Source: Actinomycetota bacterium
Lineage (GTDB): Bacteria > Actinomycetota > Aquicultoria > Aquicultorales > Aquicultoraceae
Direction of reading: 5' to 3'
DNA: 35,966 nt
Assembly: GCA_014859275.1 (NCBI GenBank)
Contig: JACUUO010000013.1
Location: 1 to 35,966, forward strand
The position numbers were made by a program, and so were the translations under genes. Below are positions 8,181-17,880 of this stretch, in pieces (the stretch's first letter is position 1; each line of letters opens with the position of its first letter). Below the pieces are notes generated by a model that had not been told where the DNA came from, did no database searches, and saw only the letters and a program-made list of their open reading frames with translations.

Positions 8181-9218
8181 ATGCAATTCTTTGCTAAAGG
8201 TAATCGGGGCAACGAAGTCGTTGATATACAGATTAAGCTGTCTAGGCTCGGCTATAACCTCGGGCCGAACGGTGCCGATGGCTGTTTCGGTGATGCGACC
8301 GAAATAGCGGTTAAAGAATTTCAACGCGACCGGGACCTCATTGTTAACGGCAGAGTTGATGAAAAGACCTGGAAGGTCTTGGTCGAGGCTACTTACAGGC
8401 TTGGAGATCGCCTACTTTATCTGAGATCGCCCTTTTACAAGGGGGATGACGTACGGGAGCTTCAAAACTATCTGAATACGCTAGGCTTTAATACAGGCCA
8501 GGTCGATGGCATATATGGCGAAACAACCGAACGGGCGGTCCGCGAGTTCCAGCGGAATGTTGGCCTTCAAAGCGATGGGATTTTCGGACAATCAACGCTT
8601 GCTGCAATACAGAACCTTAGACACCTGCTGACCGATGAAGTCAGCTGCATATTCCCGGATCCACACCGGGACCAGCCCTCTGCATTATCAATCTTCCAGA
8701 ATAAGAAAATAGCGATCGATCTTAACCTGCAAGATCGATTGGAAGGGGTATGGTGTGCGGTAGGCGAGATAGAGATCAGCCGAGACCTTGGCGCTCGGCT
8801 TGGTAATCTACTTGAGCTACTTGGTGCGCGCGTCTTCTACCTCGGAGAAAGAGAAGCGAGTCTCCTTGATGGGACTATCGAGATGTATATAGGATTTGGG
8901 CTAAGCTCTGCGAGCGATAGTAAGCTATGTGGAAGCACTGTCATCTACGCTAATTCACCTGGCGAGGTTGGGGTGAGGAGCCAAATACTTGCAATATCAG
9001 TGCAAGAGGAAATTACGAGATCGCTAGGATCTAAAGATTTAGGGATTAGGCCATCTAGCCTTAAGCTCAAGGCGAATAGTGAAATACCTGTAGCCATCGT
9101 AAAACCGCTATTCGCTACAAACCCAAGGGAATGTCTGCTTCTTTGCGAAGAGATATTTAGGCAAAAAATTGCTGTAGCGGTTTTTGACGGCATAAAGAAC
9201 TACCTGCAATTTCTTTGA
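8181..9218 (+). CDS. CwlM-like protein: two peptidoglycan-binding domains and a degenerate amidase_3 domain
   Basis: A 345-aa protein without signal peptide. Two PG_binding_1 units come first (DGCFGDATEIAVKEFQRD around residue 35; DGIYGETTERAVREFQRN around 112), then a C-terminal region with the fold pattern of N-acetylmuramoyl-L-alanine amidases. There the zinc and catalytic residues are gone: the usual DPGHGG reads DLNLQD, the second His motif (SIHxN) reads IGFGLSS, and the final LxExGF Glu reads VKPLF. The same order, also without a signal peptide, is known from mycobacterial CwlM, a cytosolic regulator of MurA rather than a hydrolase. I infer a regulatory pseudoenzyme. ATG 8181 is chosen because GAGGT lies 7 bases upstream; the frame is open to a TTG at 8166. 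A TATAAT lies near 8113. Confidence 0.82.
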   Translation: MQFFAKGNRGNEVVDIQIKLSRLGYNLGPNGADGCFGDATEIAVKEFQRDRDLIVNGRVDEKTWKVLVEATYRLGDRLLYLRSPFYKGDDVRELQNYLNTLGFNTGQVDGIYGETTERAVREFQRNVGLQSDGIFGQSTLAAIQNLRHLLTDEVSCIFPDPHRDQPSALSIFQNKKIAIDLNLQDRLEGVWCAVGEIEISRDLGARLGNLLELLGARVFYLGEREASLLDGTIEMYIGFGLSSASDSKLCGSTVIYANSPGEVGVRSQILAISVQEEITRSLGSKDLGIRPSSLKLKANSEIPVAIVKPLFATNPRECLLLCEEIFRQKIAVAVFDGIKNYLQFL

Positions 9219-9362
9219 TTTGCAGTTGCCAGCCTGGTTTGCCCTCGATAGTAGATTTATGGTAAACTTGCTCAGCACCACTTTTCAGTAGATTTCTTAG
9301 CTGGGTTTAAAGTATTATTTGTCGAAGTAAGTGATAGCGCTGGAATTAGGAGGAGATGTAGC

Positions 9363-10406
9363 ATTTTACGTAGCAAAGCGAGGTTAGTTTCAGTTGTGTC
9401 CATAATGGCCGTAATGTTAGGGGTTGCTATACCACCTGTATCCGCCGTACCGGTAAGTAACGACAGGCAAGCTGAATTCAATAGAATTCAGACTCAAATT
9501 GACCAAATTGACCAGCAACTCGATGTGATCGTTGAGGAGTATAACGCCGCAGCCCTTGCTTTGAGTAAAACCCAGAGTGAACTCAGATCTTGTAGCGCAG
9601 AGTTAAAGGCTGCTGAAGAAAAGTTGGCCAGGACGCAAGCAGTTCTAAATAGCAGAATCGCAAGTGCCTATCGGGAAGGCGGTCTCTCCTATCTGGAAAT
9701 ACTCATAAATGCCAAGGATATCAATCAGTTCTTTTATTGCTTGGGGTTGCTTGAGCGATTAACAAACCAAGATGTACAGATAATTGCTGAGCTTAGAGAA
9801 AGTGAGAAAGAAACCACGGCACAAAGAGCAATACTTCTAGAAAAAGAGAAGAAGCAGAGAGCGATTGTCACGGAGATTAAGGGAAAGAAGGATAGAATCG
9901 CCTCAAGCTTAAGAGAAAGAAACAATCTGCTTGCTAATATTTCAAATGAGCTTTCTCAGCAAAGGAGGGCTGAGGCTAGAGATCAGGCTAAGCTCAGAAA
10001 AAAACTTAAGCTAAGCTACGGGCCGCGCTCCGGAGTTTCGGTCTCTCGCGGAGGAGGCAGGGCGAGGGTTGTTGACCTCGCTATGGAGGAACTTGGTAAG
10101 CCCTATAGTTGGGGGGCATCCGGCCCTAACTCTTTTGATTGCTCTGGTCTTACACAGTATGTCTATGGAAAGATAGGCATCTCACTACCGCATTCAAGCA
10201 GGGCGCAATATGGAAGCGGTCAGCACGTAAGCCGAGGCGAGCTTCAACCTGGCGATCTGGTGTTTTTTGCTCGCGGCAGTACTATATCGCACGTTGGAAT
10301 ATACGTCGGCGGGGATAACTTTATTCATGCACCGAGGACTGGCGATGTGGTGAAGATAGACAGCATTAGTTCGCGCGGGGGCTATGTGGGAGCAGTAAGG
10401 CCCTAA
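9363..10406 (+). CDS. Secreted NlpC/P60 peptidoglycan endopeptidase with coiled coil; ATT start proposed
   Basis: A RipA/CwlO-like cell-wall hydrolase. A signal peptide is followed by a long coiled coil (about residues 35-215) and a C-terminal NlpC/P60 domain with Cys260 (FDCSGL), His310 (ISHVG) and His322 (FIHAP). It would cut D-Glu-diaminopimelate links in stem peptides. Start: the first GTG/ATG in frame (9396) has no ribosome site and would give a signal peptide with no basic residues. ATT at 9363 lies 9 bases after AGGAGG (9348-9353) and yields an N-region LRSKAR before the hydrophobic core and the VSA cleavage motif. I therefore place the start at ATT (347 aa); a sequencing error is the alternative. 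A terminator follows the gene. Confidence 0.85.
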   Translation: MLRSKARLVSVVSIMAVMLGVAIPPVSAVPVSNDRQAEFNRIQTQIDQIDQQLDVIVEEYNAAALALSKTQSELRSCSAELKAAEEKLARTQAVLNSRIASAYREGGLSYLEILINAKDINQFFYCLGLLERLTNQDVQIIAELRESEKETTAQRAILLEKEKKQRAIVTEIKGKKDRIASSLRERNNLLANISNELSQQRRAEARDQAKLRKKLKLSYGPRSGVSVSRGGGRARVVDLAMEELGKPYSWGASGPNSFDCSGLTQYVYGKIGISLPHSSRAQYGSGQHVSRGELQPGDLVFFARGSTISHVGIYVGGDNFIHAPRTGDVVKIDSISSRGGYVGAVRP

Positions 10407-10421
10407 GCATAAAAACGAAAT

Positions 10422-10447
10422 GGCCGGTTTAAAGCTGGCCTTTTTTG
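10422..10447 (+). terminator. Rho-independent terminator after the NlpC/P60 gene
   Basis: GGCCGG pairs with CTGGCC (one G-U pair) around a 7-base loop and is followed by TTTTTT (10441-10446). It lies 16 bases after the stop codon of the NlpC/P60 gene. Confidence 0.85.
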
Positions 10448-10501
10448 TGTAGGAAATAAATACATAAAAGAGCCTTCAATAATTCACTGATGGAGGTATC
10501 C

Positions 10502-10897
10502 ATGAGTTTTCGAGTTTCGACATCAGAGCGCATCCAGCTGAAGGATATCACGACAGAGGTGGCCTCGGAAGTCAAAAAAAGTGGGGTAATAGACGGAGTC
10601 GCGCTGGTATACGTGCCCCATGCAACAGCAGCCCTCCTGATTAACGAAAACGAGCGGGGACTGGTATCCGATCTTACATGGACGATTAAACAGATAGTGC
10701 CTTGGGATAGATCCTACGAACACAATAGAATAGATGATAATGCTGCCGCTCATTTAACCAGTGCGGTTCTCGGGTGTAATCTAACCATTCCCATTACCGA
10801 TGGAAAACTTGAGCGGGGTACATGGCAGAACATTTTCCTGGTCGAGCTCGATGGTCCGAGGCAGCGCAGGGTAATAGTCAAGGCCATAGGAAAGTAA
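10502..10897 (+). CDS. yjbQ: YjbQ/UPF0047 family protein
   Basis: A 131-aa protein of the YjbQ family (TIGR00149, often labelled secondary thiamine-phosphate synthase). Family motifs: VYVPHATAALLINENE near residue 37 with the conserved His and Glu, then AHLTSAVLG and the C-terminal GxWQxIFLxExDGPR. Members form trimers with a metal-type site and show weak thiamine phosphate synthase activity; the true role is uncertain. The start is ATG 10502, with GGAGG 5 bases upstream; the in-frame ATG at 10490 overlaps that ribosome site and is less likely. It ends back to back with the zinc-ribbon gene on the other strand, with no bases between the stop codons. Confidence 0.9.
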   Translation: MSFRVSTSERIQLKDITTEVASEVKKSGVIDGVALVYVPHATAALLINENERGLVSDLTWTIKQIVPWDRSYEHNRIDDNAAAHLTSAVLGCNLTIPITDGKLERGTWQNIFLVELDGPRQRRVIVKAIGK

Positions 10898-11308
10898 TTA
10901 CTGATCCTGCTTTGTTTTTGATCCGTTACCATGCCTCTTCTTAAAGGGAATAACATTTGCAGCTTTTCTACTGCTCTTGCCTCTGGGACTGTAGGCGCTA
11001 TTATTGCCAGAGCGATTCTGTTGAGGGTAATAGACCTTCCGCCCTCTCCCTCTTAACCAAAATACGAGTGCCATGATGAGGAGGCCTACGATAAAGATCC
11101 AGTAGATAGTCGTAAGAACCGTAGCTACCCGTGTAGCCATGATGATAATGGCCAGGAAAAGAAGGATAAGTAGATTTTTATACCCCTTAAATCTTACCCA
11201 GAACGGCGGTCTTCTGTTGGACGATTCATACGCTAGAAGCGATCCGCAATTTGGGCACTTGAACTTGCCAGTTTCGTATCTGCTACCACATTTAGGACAA
11301 TACAACAT
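10898..11308 (-). CDS. Zinc-ribbon membrane protein, hypothetical
   Basis: A 136-aa protein. A short N-terminal zinc ribbon has CPKC at about residues 4-7 and CPNC at about 18-21. Two hydrophobic helices follow at about 46-62 and 67-85, then a very basic tail (RGRGRK ... KSSRKAANVIPFKKRHG). Function unknown; similar small zinc-ribbon membrane proteins are common and rarely characterised. I chose the ATG at 11308, which starts directly before the first CxxC; a GTG two codons earlier is possible. No clear ribosome site precedes either. Confidence 0.65.
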   Translation of the reverse strand: MLYCPKCGSRYETGKFKCPNCGSLLAYESSNRRPPFWVRFKGYKNLLILLFLAIIIMATRVATVLTTIYWIFIVGLLIMALVFWLRGRGRKVYYPQQNRSGNNSAYSPRGKSSRKAANVIPFKKRHGNGSKTKQDQ

Positions 11309-11370
11309 GATCACTTATTATAAGCCCAAATAAATGCATTTTAAAGATAGAAGCACATGGAAGTTTTTCA

Positions 11371-11400
11371 TTGACAAATTGCTGGCTCGCATGCTAACTT
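11371..11400 (+). promoter_or_regulatory. Promoter of the riboswitch transcript
   Basis: Consensus -35 TTGACA (11371-11376), then an 18-base spacer and TAACTT (11395-11400) as -10. It places the transcript start right at the 5' edge of the yybP-ykoY aptamer. Confidence 0.55.
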
Positions 11401-11401
11401 T

Positions 11402-11540
11402 TACTGAAGTAAAGGGGAGTAGCTAGATTCAGTAGAGTCGTCAGTACGGCAATAGCCCGGTTCTACTGGTTAGTTAATATCTAACTAACAAGCAAGACCT
11501 TTACCGCGATACAGTTATCGGGGTAAAGGTTTTTTATTTT
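11402..11540 (+). promoter_or_regulatory. yybP-ykoY (manganese) riboswitch
   Basis: The two conserved aptamer segments are present: GTAAAGGGGAGTAGC (11409-11423) and GTCGTCAGTACGG (11437-11449), followed by GCCCGGTT and AGACCTTTAC (11496-11504), whose CTTTAC closes P1 with the 5' GTAAAG. The family senses Mn2+ and usually turns on manganese or cation exporters, often P-type ATPases. The 3' P1 strand is shared with a terminator stem, so metal binding should prevent termination. The next gene is purC; the remains of a P-type ATPase lie behind it. Confidence 0.88.
11497..11540 (+). terminator. Regulated terminator of the Mn2+ riboswitch
   Basis: ACCTTTACC (11497-11505) pairs with GGTAAAGGT (11522-11530); an inner CGAT/ATCG stem extends it, and TTTTTATTTT follows. 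The left arm overlaps the aptamer P1 strand, so the two structures exclude each other. Confidence 0.85.
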
Positions 11541-11628
11541 ATAAAAGAGATCGCTAGAATTTTTCGGTGCAAAGCCGGGACTTTGCTTCTAAAATCGATA
11601 ATAACACCTCAATTTTCTGGGAGGCTCT

Positions 11629-12516
11629 ATGGAAAAGGTTAAAAAGGTTGTCATAAGCACAGAAATGCCTGATATTGGAATGCCTAAACGCGGAAAGGTA
11701 AGAGATATCTACGATTTAGGGGATCGCTTGCTGATTATTGCCACTGATCGGATTTCAGCTTTTGATGTGGTTCTTCCAAATGGTATTCCGGGCAAAGGCA
11801 AAGTTCTAACTCAAATATCCATTTATTGGTTTAACCAAATGAGGGACATAGTTGATAATCATATCATCAGCACCACTGTAACGGATTATCCCGAGCCCCT
11901 TCGCAAATACGGAGATATTCTTGAAGGAAGGAGCATGCTCGTTAAGAAAGCAGAACCGCTTCCTGTCGAGTGCGTCGTAAGGGGGTACCTCTCCGGCTCC
12001 GGATGGAAGGAGTATGAAGAAAGAGGAACCGTTTGCGGCATAAGGTTACCGGAGGGCCTTGTTGAATCCGCCAAACTTGACGAGCCGATTTTTACACCCA
12101 GCACAAAGGCTGAGGAAGGCCACGATATAAATATCTCTTTTGGTGAAATGGTGGATATCGTTGGGGAGGGTCTGGCTGAAAAGCTAAAGGGTACAAGCGT
12201 AAGAATATACGCAAAGGCAAGGGATATCGCTGAAAAAAAAGGCATAATTATAGCAGATACCAAGTTTGAATTCGGCATTTATAACGGCGAACTCATATTA
12301 ATAGACGAGCTACTTACACCCGACTCATCCCGGTTCTGGCCCTTAAAGGATTACGCCCCCGGCAGGGGTCAGGACAGTTATGATAAGCAAATCGCTAGGA
12401 ACTACCTGCTGACGCTTGATTGGGATCAAACTTATCCAGGACCGGTTCTTCCAGATGATGTTGTTGAGAAGGTTGCCAGGGTATATGGCGAGATTTTAAA
12501 TGTCCTGACAGGATAA
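11629..12516 (+). CDS. purC: Phosphoribosylaminoimidazole-succinocarboxamide (SAICAR) synthase
   Basis: A 295-aa PurC. It joins aspartate to CAIR with ATP to make SAICAR in purine synthesis. Motifs: [20 protein letters not shown] (residues 22-41), the signature [17 protein letters not shown] (about 112-128), [13 protein letters not shown], and DTKFEFG followed by [13 protein letters not shown]. Length fits the longer, yeast-like type. GGGAGG stands 6 bases before the ATG. No other pur genes are near. It sits where the gene controlled by the Mn2+ riboswitch would be expected, and ATPase homology begins within a few bases of its stop codon, so purC may have been inserted there. A GCAAAG/CTTTGC hairpin lies in the leader (11572-11589). 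Confidence 0.96.
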   Translation: MEKVKKVVISTEMPDIGMPKRGKVRDIYDLGDRLLIIATDRISAFDVVLPNGIPGKGKVLTQISIYWFNQMRDIVDNHIISTTVTDYPEPLRKYGDILEGRSMLVKKAEPLPVECVVRGYLSGSGWKEYEERGTVCGIRLPEGLVESAKLDEPIFTPSTKAEEGHDINISFGEMVDIVGEGLAEKLKGTSVRIYAKARDIAEKKGIIIADTKFEFGIYNGELILIDELLTPDSSRFWPLKDYAPGRGQDSYDKQIARNYLLTLDWDQTYPGPVLPDDVVEKVARVYGEILNVLTG

Positions 12517-12517
12517 A

Positions 12518-13824
<1,307 letters not shown>

Positions 13825-13834
13825 GAAATGTCCG

Positions 13835-13863
13835 TTGCTACGAGCTGTTTTGCCTGATACAAT
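13835..13863 (+). promoter_or_regulatory. Promoter of lysC-asd
   Basis: TTGCTA (13835-13840), a 17-base spacer and TACAAT (13858-13863), about 30 bases before the lysC start. No amino-acid riboswitch fits in the short leader, so feedback probably acts on the enzyme. Confidence 0.55.
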
Positions 13864-13893
13864 AGGAAGTTGTAAACGATTGGGGATAGGTTT

Positions 13894-15132
13894 GTGGGAA
13901 TAGTTGTTCAAAAATTCGGCGGAAGCTCGGTGGCCGACGTCGAGAAGATAAAGAATGTAGCGAGACGCGTGGTTGCGACCAAGTTAGAGGGTAAATCGGT
14001 TGTAGTCGTAGTCTCGGCACTCGGCGACACCACGGATAAGCTTGTTGAATTGGCGAGGCAGATCTCCGCAAGCCCACCGGAGCGCGAGATGGATATGCTG
14101 CTAGCAACTGGCGAACAACAATCTGTTGCCCTCCTTGCCATGGCAATCTATGAACTCGGTCGTGAAGCTATATCGTTTACCGGTTACCAGGTTGGTATAG
14201 TGACCGATAACAGCCATACGAAGGCAAGAATAGTTGATGTCAAATCCGAGCGAATACTGCAGGAACTTGAAGACGGGAAAATCGTTATCGTCGCAGGATT
14301 TCAGGGGGTTACTGTCGATAACGATATAACCACGCTGGGTCGTGGCGGCTCCGATACCACAGCAGTTGCGCTTGCTGCGGGCCTGAAAGCTGAAAAATGC
14401 GAGATTTACACCGATGTCGAGGGGGTTTTTACGGCCGATCCAAGGATTGTGCCGGATGCCTTGCTTGTCTCCGAAATAACGTATGAAGAAATGCTTGAGA
14501 TGGCTGCAACCGGTGCAAAAGTCCTACAACTTCGCTCGGTCGAATACGCCAGGAATAGCGGCGTAATCATACATGTAAGATCTAGTTTTACCGATGGTGT
14601 CGGAACGGTCGTCAAGGAGGAGGATGAGGGGATGGAAAGACCCATCATAAGCGGGGTAACCCACGATACCAGCGAAGGAAAGATAACGATCTATGGAGTA
14701 CCGGATAGACCCGGCATAGCGGCTAAGGTTTTCAGGCCATTAGCGGCAGCAAATGTCAACGTTGATATGATAGTTCAGAATGTAAGCTACGAGGGCTTTA
14801 CTGATATCTCCTTCACTCTTAACCTAGATGACCTTCCGAGGGCTGTATCTATAATTGAGAATATCGCAAAGGAACTTGGCGCCAGGGGACACGATTGCGA
14901 AAAAGGTATAGCTAAGGTCGCTATCATCGGGGCCGGGATGAAGAGTCATCCTGGAGTTGCTGCTGAGATGTTCGATGTTTTAGCGAATAATGGGATAAAT
15001 ATCCAGATGATAAGCACTTCCCCAATTAAGATCGCCTGCGTTATCGATGCTAAAAATGTCGAAATCGCGGTACGCTCACTGCACGAGCATTTCCAGCTGA
15101 GCGAGGAGGCGGTTACCAGTGAAGTTCTGTAA
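13894..15132 (+). CDS. lysC: Aspartate kinase
   Basis: A 412-aa aspartokinase, first step of lysine, threonine, methionine and diaminopimelate synthesis. The catalytic domain has KFGGSSV (residues 7-13), [13 protein letters not shown] (about 150) and [13 protein letters not shown] (about 172). Two ACT domains follow ([11 protein letters not shown], about 264; [14 protein letters not shown], about 344) and should bind the feedback inhibitor. It starts at GTG with GGGGATAGG upstream. A strong ribosome site and an ATG at codon 247 would let the ACT part be made alone, as in the alpha/beta aspartokinases of Bacillus and Corynebacterium. asd overlaps its end by 14 bases. Confidence 0.96.
   Translation: MGIVVQKFGGSSVADVEKIKNVARRVVATKLEGKSVVVVVSALGDTTDKLVELARQISASPPEREMDMLLATGEQQSVALLAMAIYELGREAISFTGYQVGIVTDNSHTKARIVDVKSERILQELEDGKIVIVAGFQGVTVDNDITTLGRGGSDTTAVALAAGLKAEKCEIYTDVEGVFTADPRIVPDALLVSEITYEEMLEMAATGAKVLQLRSVEYARNSGVIIHVRSSFTDGVGTVVKEEDEGMERPIISGVTHDTSEGKITIYGVPDRPGIAAKVFRPLAAANVNVDMIVQNVSYEGFTDISFTLNLDDLPRAVSIIENIAKELGARGHDCEKGIAKVAIIGAGMKSHPGVAAEMFDVLANNGINIQMISTSPIKIACVIDAKNVEIAVRSLHEHFQLSEEAVTSEVL
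14614..14634 (+). promoter_or_regulatory. Internal ribosome site and start for the aspartokinase beta subunit
   Basis: AAGGAGGAGG (14614-14623) precedes an in-frame ATG (14632) by 8 bases. The ATG is codon 247 of lysC and would yield a 166-aa regulatory subunit ending at 15132. Known beta subunits start at about codon 246-250, so the position fits closely. Confidence 0.75.
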
Positions 15133-16135
15133 CGTGGCGATAGTTGGGGCAACGGGCGCCGTTGGCGAGGAGATGCGCGCCGTTCTCGAGCAACGCGATT
15201 TCCCTATCGGTGATCTTAAGCTTCTCGCATCCGCTCGCTCTGTCGGCAAGAAGTTTTCCTTTAAGGGAGAAGAGGTCCAGGTAGAAGAGCTTAAGAAAGG
15301 CTCCTTTAAAGGTGTAGATATAGCGCTCTTTTCAGCCGGAGCTTCGATAAGCAAAGAGTTCACATCGGCCGCCGTTGATGCGGCCGCCGTCGTCATCGAC
15401 AACTCAAGCGCATATCGCATGGATGATGCCGTGCCGCTTATAGTGCCTGAGGTAAATCCCGGCGATATAAAGAAGCATAGCGGTATAATCGCTAACCCAA
15501 ACTGTACCACCATCATAATGGTGGTCGCATTAAAACCGCTCTACGATTACAGTCGCATAAAGAGGGTTATTGTCTCAACATACCAGTCGGCCTCGGGCGC
15601 CGGGGCGAAGGGTATGGACGAGCTTTTGCGCCAGGCGAATGCGTTCGTCAGCGGCGATGACATAAAAGTGGAGCATTTCGCCTACCAGCTTCTCTTTAAT
15701 CTCATACCGCACATCGATGTCTTCCAGGATAACGCCTATACCAAGGAAGAGATGAAGATGGTGAATGAGACCCGCAAGATAATGGGCGATCCCGATATCC
15801 TGGTTAGCCCGACTTGCGTGCGCGTTCCCGCTATTCGGGCGCACTCCGAGTCGATAAACGTCGAGACGGAGACAAAGATAACACCCGAAAAGGCCCGGGA
15901 ACTATTTGCAGGGGCACCCGGGCTGCAAGTCGTTGATGATCCGGCGGATAAACAATACCCAATGCCGCTTTTCGTATCCGGTGAGGATGATTGCTTTGTC
16001 GGTCGCATACGGGAGGATCTGTCTCTGGATAACGGCTTAAATTTCTGGGTGGTAGGAGATCAGATACGAAAAGGCGCTGCCCTTAATGCGGTACAGATCG
16101 CCGAAGAGCTGGTGAAAGGATGGTCTAGAAACTAG
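15119..16135 (+). CDS. asd: Aspartate-semialdehyde dehydrogenase
   Basis: A 338-aa enzyme that reduces aspartyl phosphate to aspartate semialdehyde with NADPH, directly after aspartokinase. Motifs: NADP site [11 protein letters not shown] (residues 9-19), the active Cys129 in ANPNCTT, the GAGAKG loop region near 160, and the acid-base His242 (RAHSES). It starts at GTG within the last codons of lysC; AGGAGG (15103-15110 region) lies a normal distance upstream. The overlap suggests coupled translation. dapA, thrA/hom and other followers are not in the window; an FmdE gene comes next after 121 bases. Confidence 0.96.
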   Translation: MKFCNVAIVGATGAVGEEMRAVLEQRDFPIGDLKLLASARSVGKKFSFKGEEVQVEELKKGSFKGVDIALFSAGASISKEFTSAAVDAAAVVIDNSSAYRMDDAVPLIVPEVNPGDIKKHSGIIANPNCTTIIMVVALKPLYDYSRIKRVIVSTYQSASGAGAKGMDELLRQANAFVSGDDIKVEHFAYQLLFNLIPHIDVFQDNAYTKEEMKMVNETRKIMGDPDILVSPTCVRVPAIRAHSESINVETETKITPEKARELFAGAPGLQVVDDPADKQYPMPLFVSGEDDCFVGRIREDLSLDNGLNFWVVGDQIRKGAALNAVQIAEELVKGWSRN

Positions 16136-16219
16136 AGACTAGAAGTAGGGGCCGAATTTGTCTGGGCTCTTTTCAAAGCGAAGATAAAATTGCCGCTACA
16201 TAGAAAGACTAAAACCCTG

Positions 16220-16242
16220 CACTACGAAAAACCTACTATAGC
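16220..16242. repeat. Left copy of a short direct repeat flanking the FmdE gene
   Basis: ACTACGAAAAAC at 16221-16232, followed by CTACTATAG, recurs as ACTACGAAAAAC then GTATATAAC at 16879-16900 just after the gene. Both are A-rich and could be related promoter or operator sites, or a duplicated target. Confidence 0.4.
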
Positions 16243-16256
16243 AAAGGTGAACGATA

Positions 16257-16814
16257 TTGAGCAAGAAAATCCCACCGATTGAAGAAATAAGTAAATTCCA
16301 CGGCCACATTTGCCCGGGCTTAACGCTTGGCTACCGTGCCGCCCTCCTCGCCCTAGCATGGCTTGAACACCATCGTTCTGAGGATGAAGAAGTAGTCGCC
16401 ATCGTTGAGAACCGCGCCTGCGGGATCGACGCCATCCAATACATACTTGGCACCACCGCGGGTAAGGGAAACTTCTTCATCGAGGATTATGGAAAGCACG
16501 TCTACACCATCGCTAACAGAAACACCGGTAAGGCTCTGCGGATCGTGGTAAAGCCAAAGGGCCGCTGGGCCAAGGAGGGCGAAACCAGAGAAGAAACGAT
16601 ACAGCGCCTCCTATCCATGCCCGCAGAGGACCTTTTCGATACCCGTGAAGAGGCGATCGATCTTCCCCCAAAGGCACAGGTATTGCAATCGGTGGTCTGT
16701 GAGTCTTGCGGCGAAGCCGCGATGGAGACGAAGATCAGACTTTACCAGGGCAGGAAGCTCTGCATCCCCTGCTTTGAGCATGAGAGTGGGAATAGTACTT
16801 GTTTGCTGAGATAG
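16257..16814 (+). CDS. FmdE family protein with C-terminal zinc ribbon
   Basis: A 185-aa protein of the FmdE family (PF02663), named after a subunit found with molybdenum/tungsten formylmethanofuran dehydrogenases. The N-terminal motif HGHICPG (His15, His17, Cys19) and NRACGIDAIQYILG, GKGNF give the core domain. The C-terminal part has CESCGE and CIPC, a treble-clef-type zinc site. In bacteria these proteins stand alone and are thought to act in molybdopterin enzyme maturation or metal delivery; the exact role is unsettled. It starts at TTG (16257) with AAAGGTGA 6 bases upstream. No molybdenum enzyme is encoded nearby. Confidence 0.88.
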   Translation: MSKKIPPIEEISKFHGHICPGLTLGYRAALLALAWLEHHRSEDEEVVAIVENRACGIDAIQYILGTTAGKGNFFIEDYGKHVYTIANRNTGKALRIVVKPKGRWAKEGETREETIQRLLSMPAEDLFDTREEAIDLPPKAQVLQSVVCESCGEAAMETKIRLYQGRKLCIPCFEHESGNSTCLLR

Positions 16815-17001
16815 CAGTTGCTTACTATTGCTCAGTTCCCCATTTACTGCAAGCCCTCATTATGAGCTAGTGTTTGCTACTACGAAAAACGTATATAACT
16901 TTGCCTTAACTGTTCCTAATGGAGAACCGATGTATGTGATATCGGCAGCTTCATGATATGCCTAGAGCATTGTTGACTAATTTATTGTTAGCGATAAAGT
17001 A

Positions 17002-17106
17002 TGTAGCCTCAAGCATATTAATGTGGCAGCTGCTCTAACTAAATTAGCAATCACTTATCAAAATCAAGGAAAACATACTGAAGCTGAACCTCTTTTAAAG
17101 CGATAG
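17002..17106 (+). pseudogene. Fragment of a TPR-repeat protein
   Basis: The frame reads INVAAALTKLAITYQNQG, then KHTEAEPLLKR and a stop (TAG 17104-17106). This is one unit of the kinesin-light-chain-like TPR family (pattern HPxVAxxLxNLAxLYxxQGxxxEAEPLxxRAL). No start codon, ribosome site or neighbouring unit is present, so it is a leftover piece. Confidence 0.7.
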
Positions 17107-17468
17107 CGGCAAAGAAACTTTTGGTTAAGGAAGCTAAAAACCGTGGAATTAAGGTTACTGATTCAGAGGTTAAAGACTTTATAAAAAAGATGCGAGCAAG
17201 TATGGCCCAGATGCCCGATGAAGAAAAACAATTCTTTAATGATTATCTGCAGGGATTGGGCATGTCAGAGGATGAGTTCTGGTCAAGCAAAGAAGTCTTT
17301 AATGGGTATAAAAAAGGGCTGTATATTGGAAGGCTCAGGGAGCAGTTCATGAAAGATGCGAACACATCTGAAGAGATTAGGAAAGCAAACTCAGAGTTTG
17401 AGAAGTTTGAGAATAACCTGGTTGAGGGCACTAAAATCGAGATTGTCGATCCTGATATCTTTAAGTAA
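17088..17468 (+). pseudogene. Fragment of a SurA_N/foldase-type protein
   Basis: The open frame reads KAIAAKKLLVKEAKNRGIKV, then TDSEV...KMR...GLGMSEDEFW and KGLYIGRLREQF. This is the pattern of SurA N-terminal domains in secreted foldases and peptidyl-prolyl isomerase relatives (I-x-x-K-L-L-x-x-E-A-x-x-R-G-I-x-V-x-D-x-E-V). The usual signal peptide and first helix are missing, and the frame starts directly out of the TPR fragment, overlapping it. The ends look joined by a deletion. A TTG at 17121 exists, but no ribosome site, so I treat it as a remnant. Confidence 0.65.
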
Positions 17469-17638
17469 ATATGGGTAAATGAGTCGGTTGAAAAGAGAGA
17501 GGCAATACAACTGGAGATACTGAAAGAGACAAAAGGCCTCTCTTACGCAGACCGTAAGGCAATCGCTATAAAGCACTTGTAGAGCGCAGGGAACTTAGCA
17601 GGGAAGAGGTAGAAGAGATTATACAGGCAAATATTTAA
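17469..17638 (+). pseudogene. Frameshifted remnant of unknown gene
   Basis: Right after the stop of the SurA-like fragment, the same frame continues with NESVEKREAIQLEILKET and GLSYADRKAIAIKHL to a stop at 17580. One base of shift near 17563 opens KALVERRELSREEVEEII and QANI to a stop at 17638, directly before a terminator. It looks like one small helical protein with a frameshift. I do not recognise it. Confidence 0.45.
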
Positions 17639-17645
17639 ATTACCT

Positions 17646-17678
17646 GCCCGGTGTAACAGCCGGGCCTTCTCTCTTTTT
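17646..17678 (+). terminator. Terminator after the remnant region
   Basis: GCCCGG/CCGGGC stem with an 8-base loop, followed by CTTCTCTCTTTTT. It lies 7 bases after the stop of the frameshifted remnant, and so marks the original end of that gene. Confidence 0.7.
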
Positions 17679-17880
17679 AGCCGTGATTGCCGTTGTACTA
17701 ATAGAACCGGTAAGAATATTTCAACCACACTCTCCCTGCCACTTTGCTTACCGTTCTTACCGCTATTAGCGGTTTTTAGGGGAGGTAAAGTACCAATTTT
17801 TTTCTCTTACGGGGCTCATGAGGCAGAAGAAAAAGATTTTGTGGCCAAATTGTGGCCAAAAAACCAATTTTAAACAAAAA

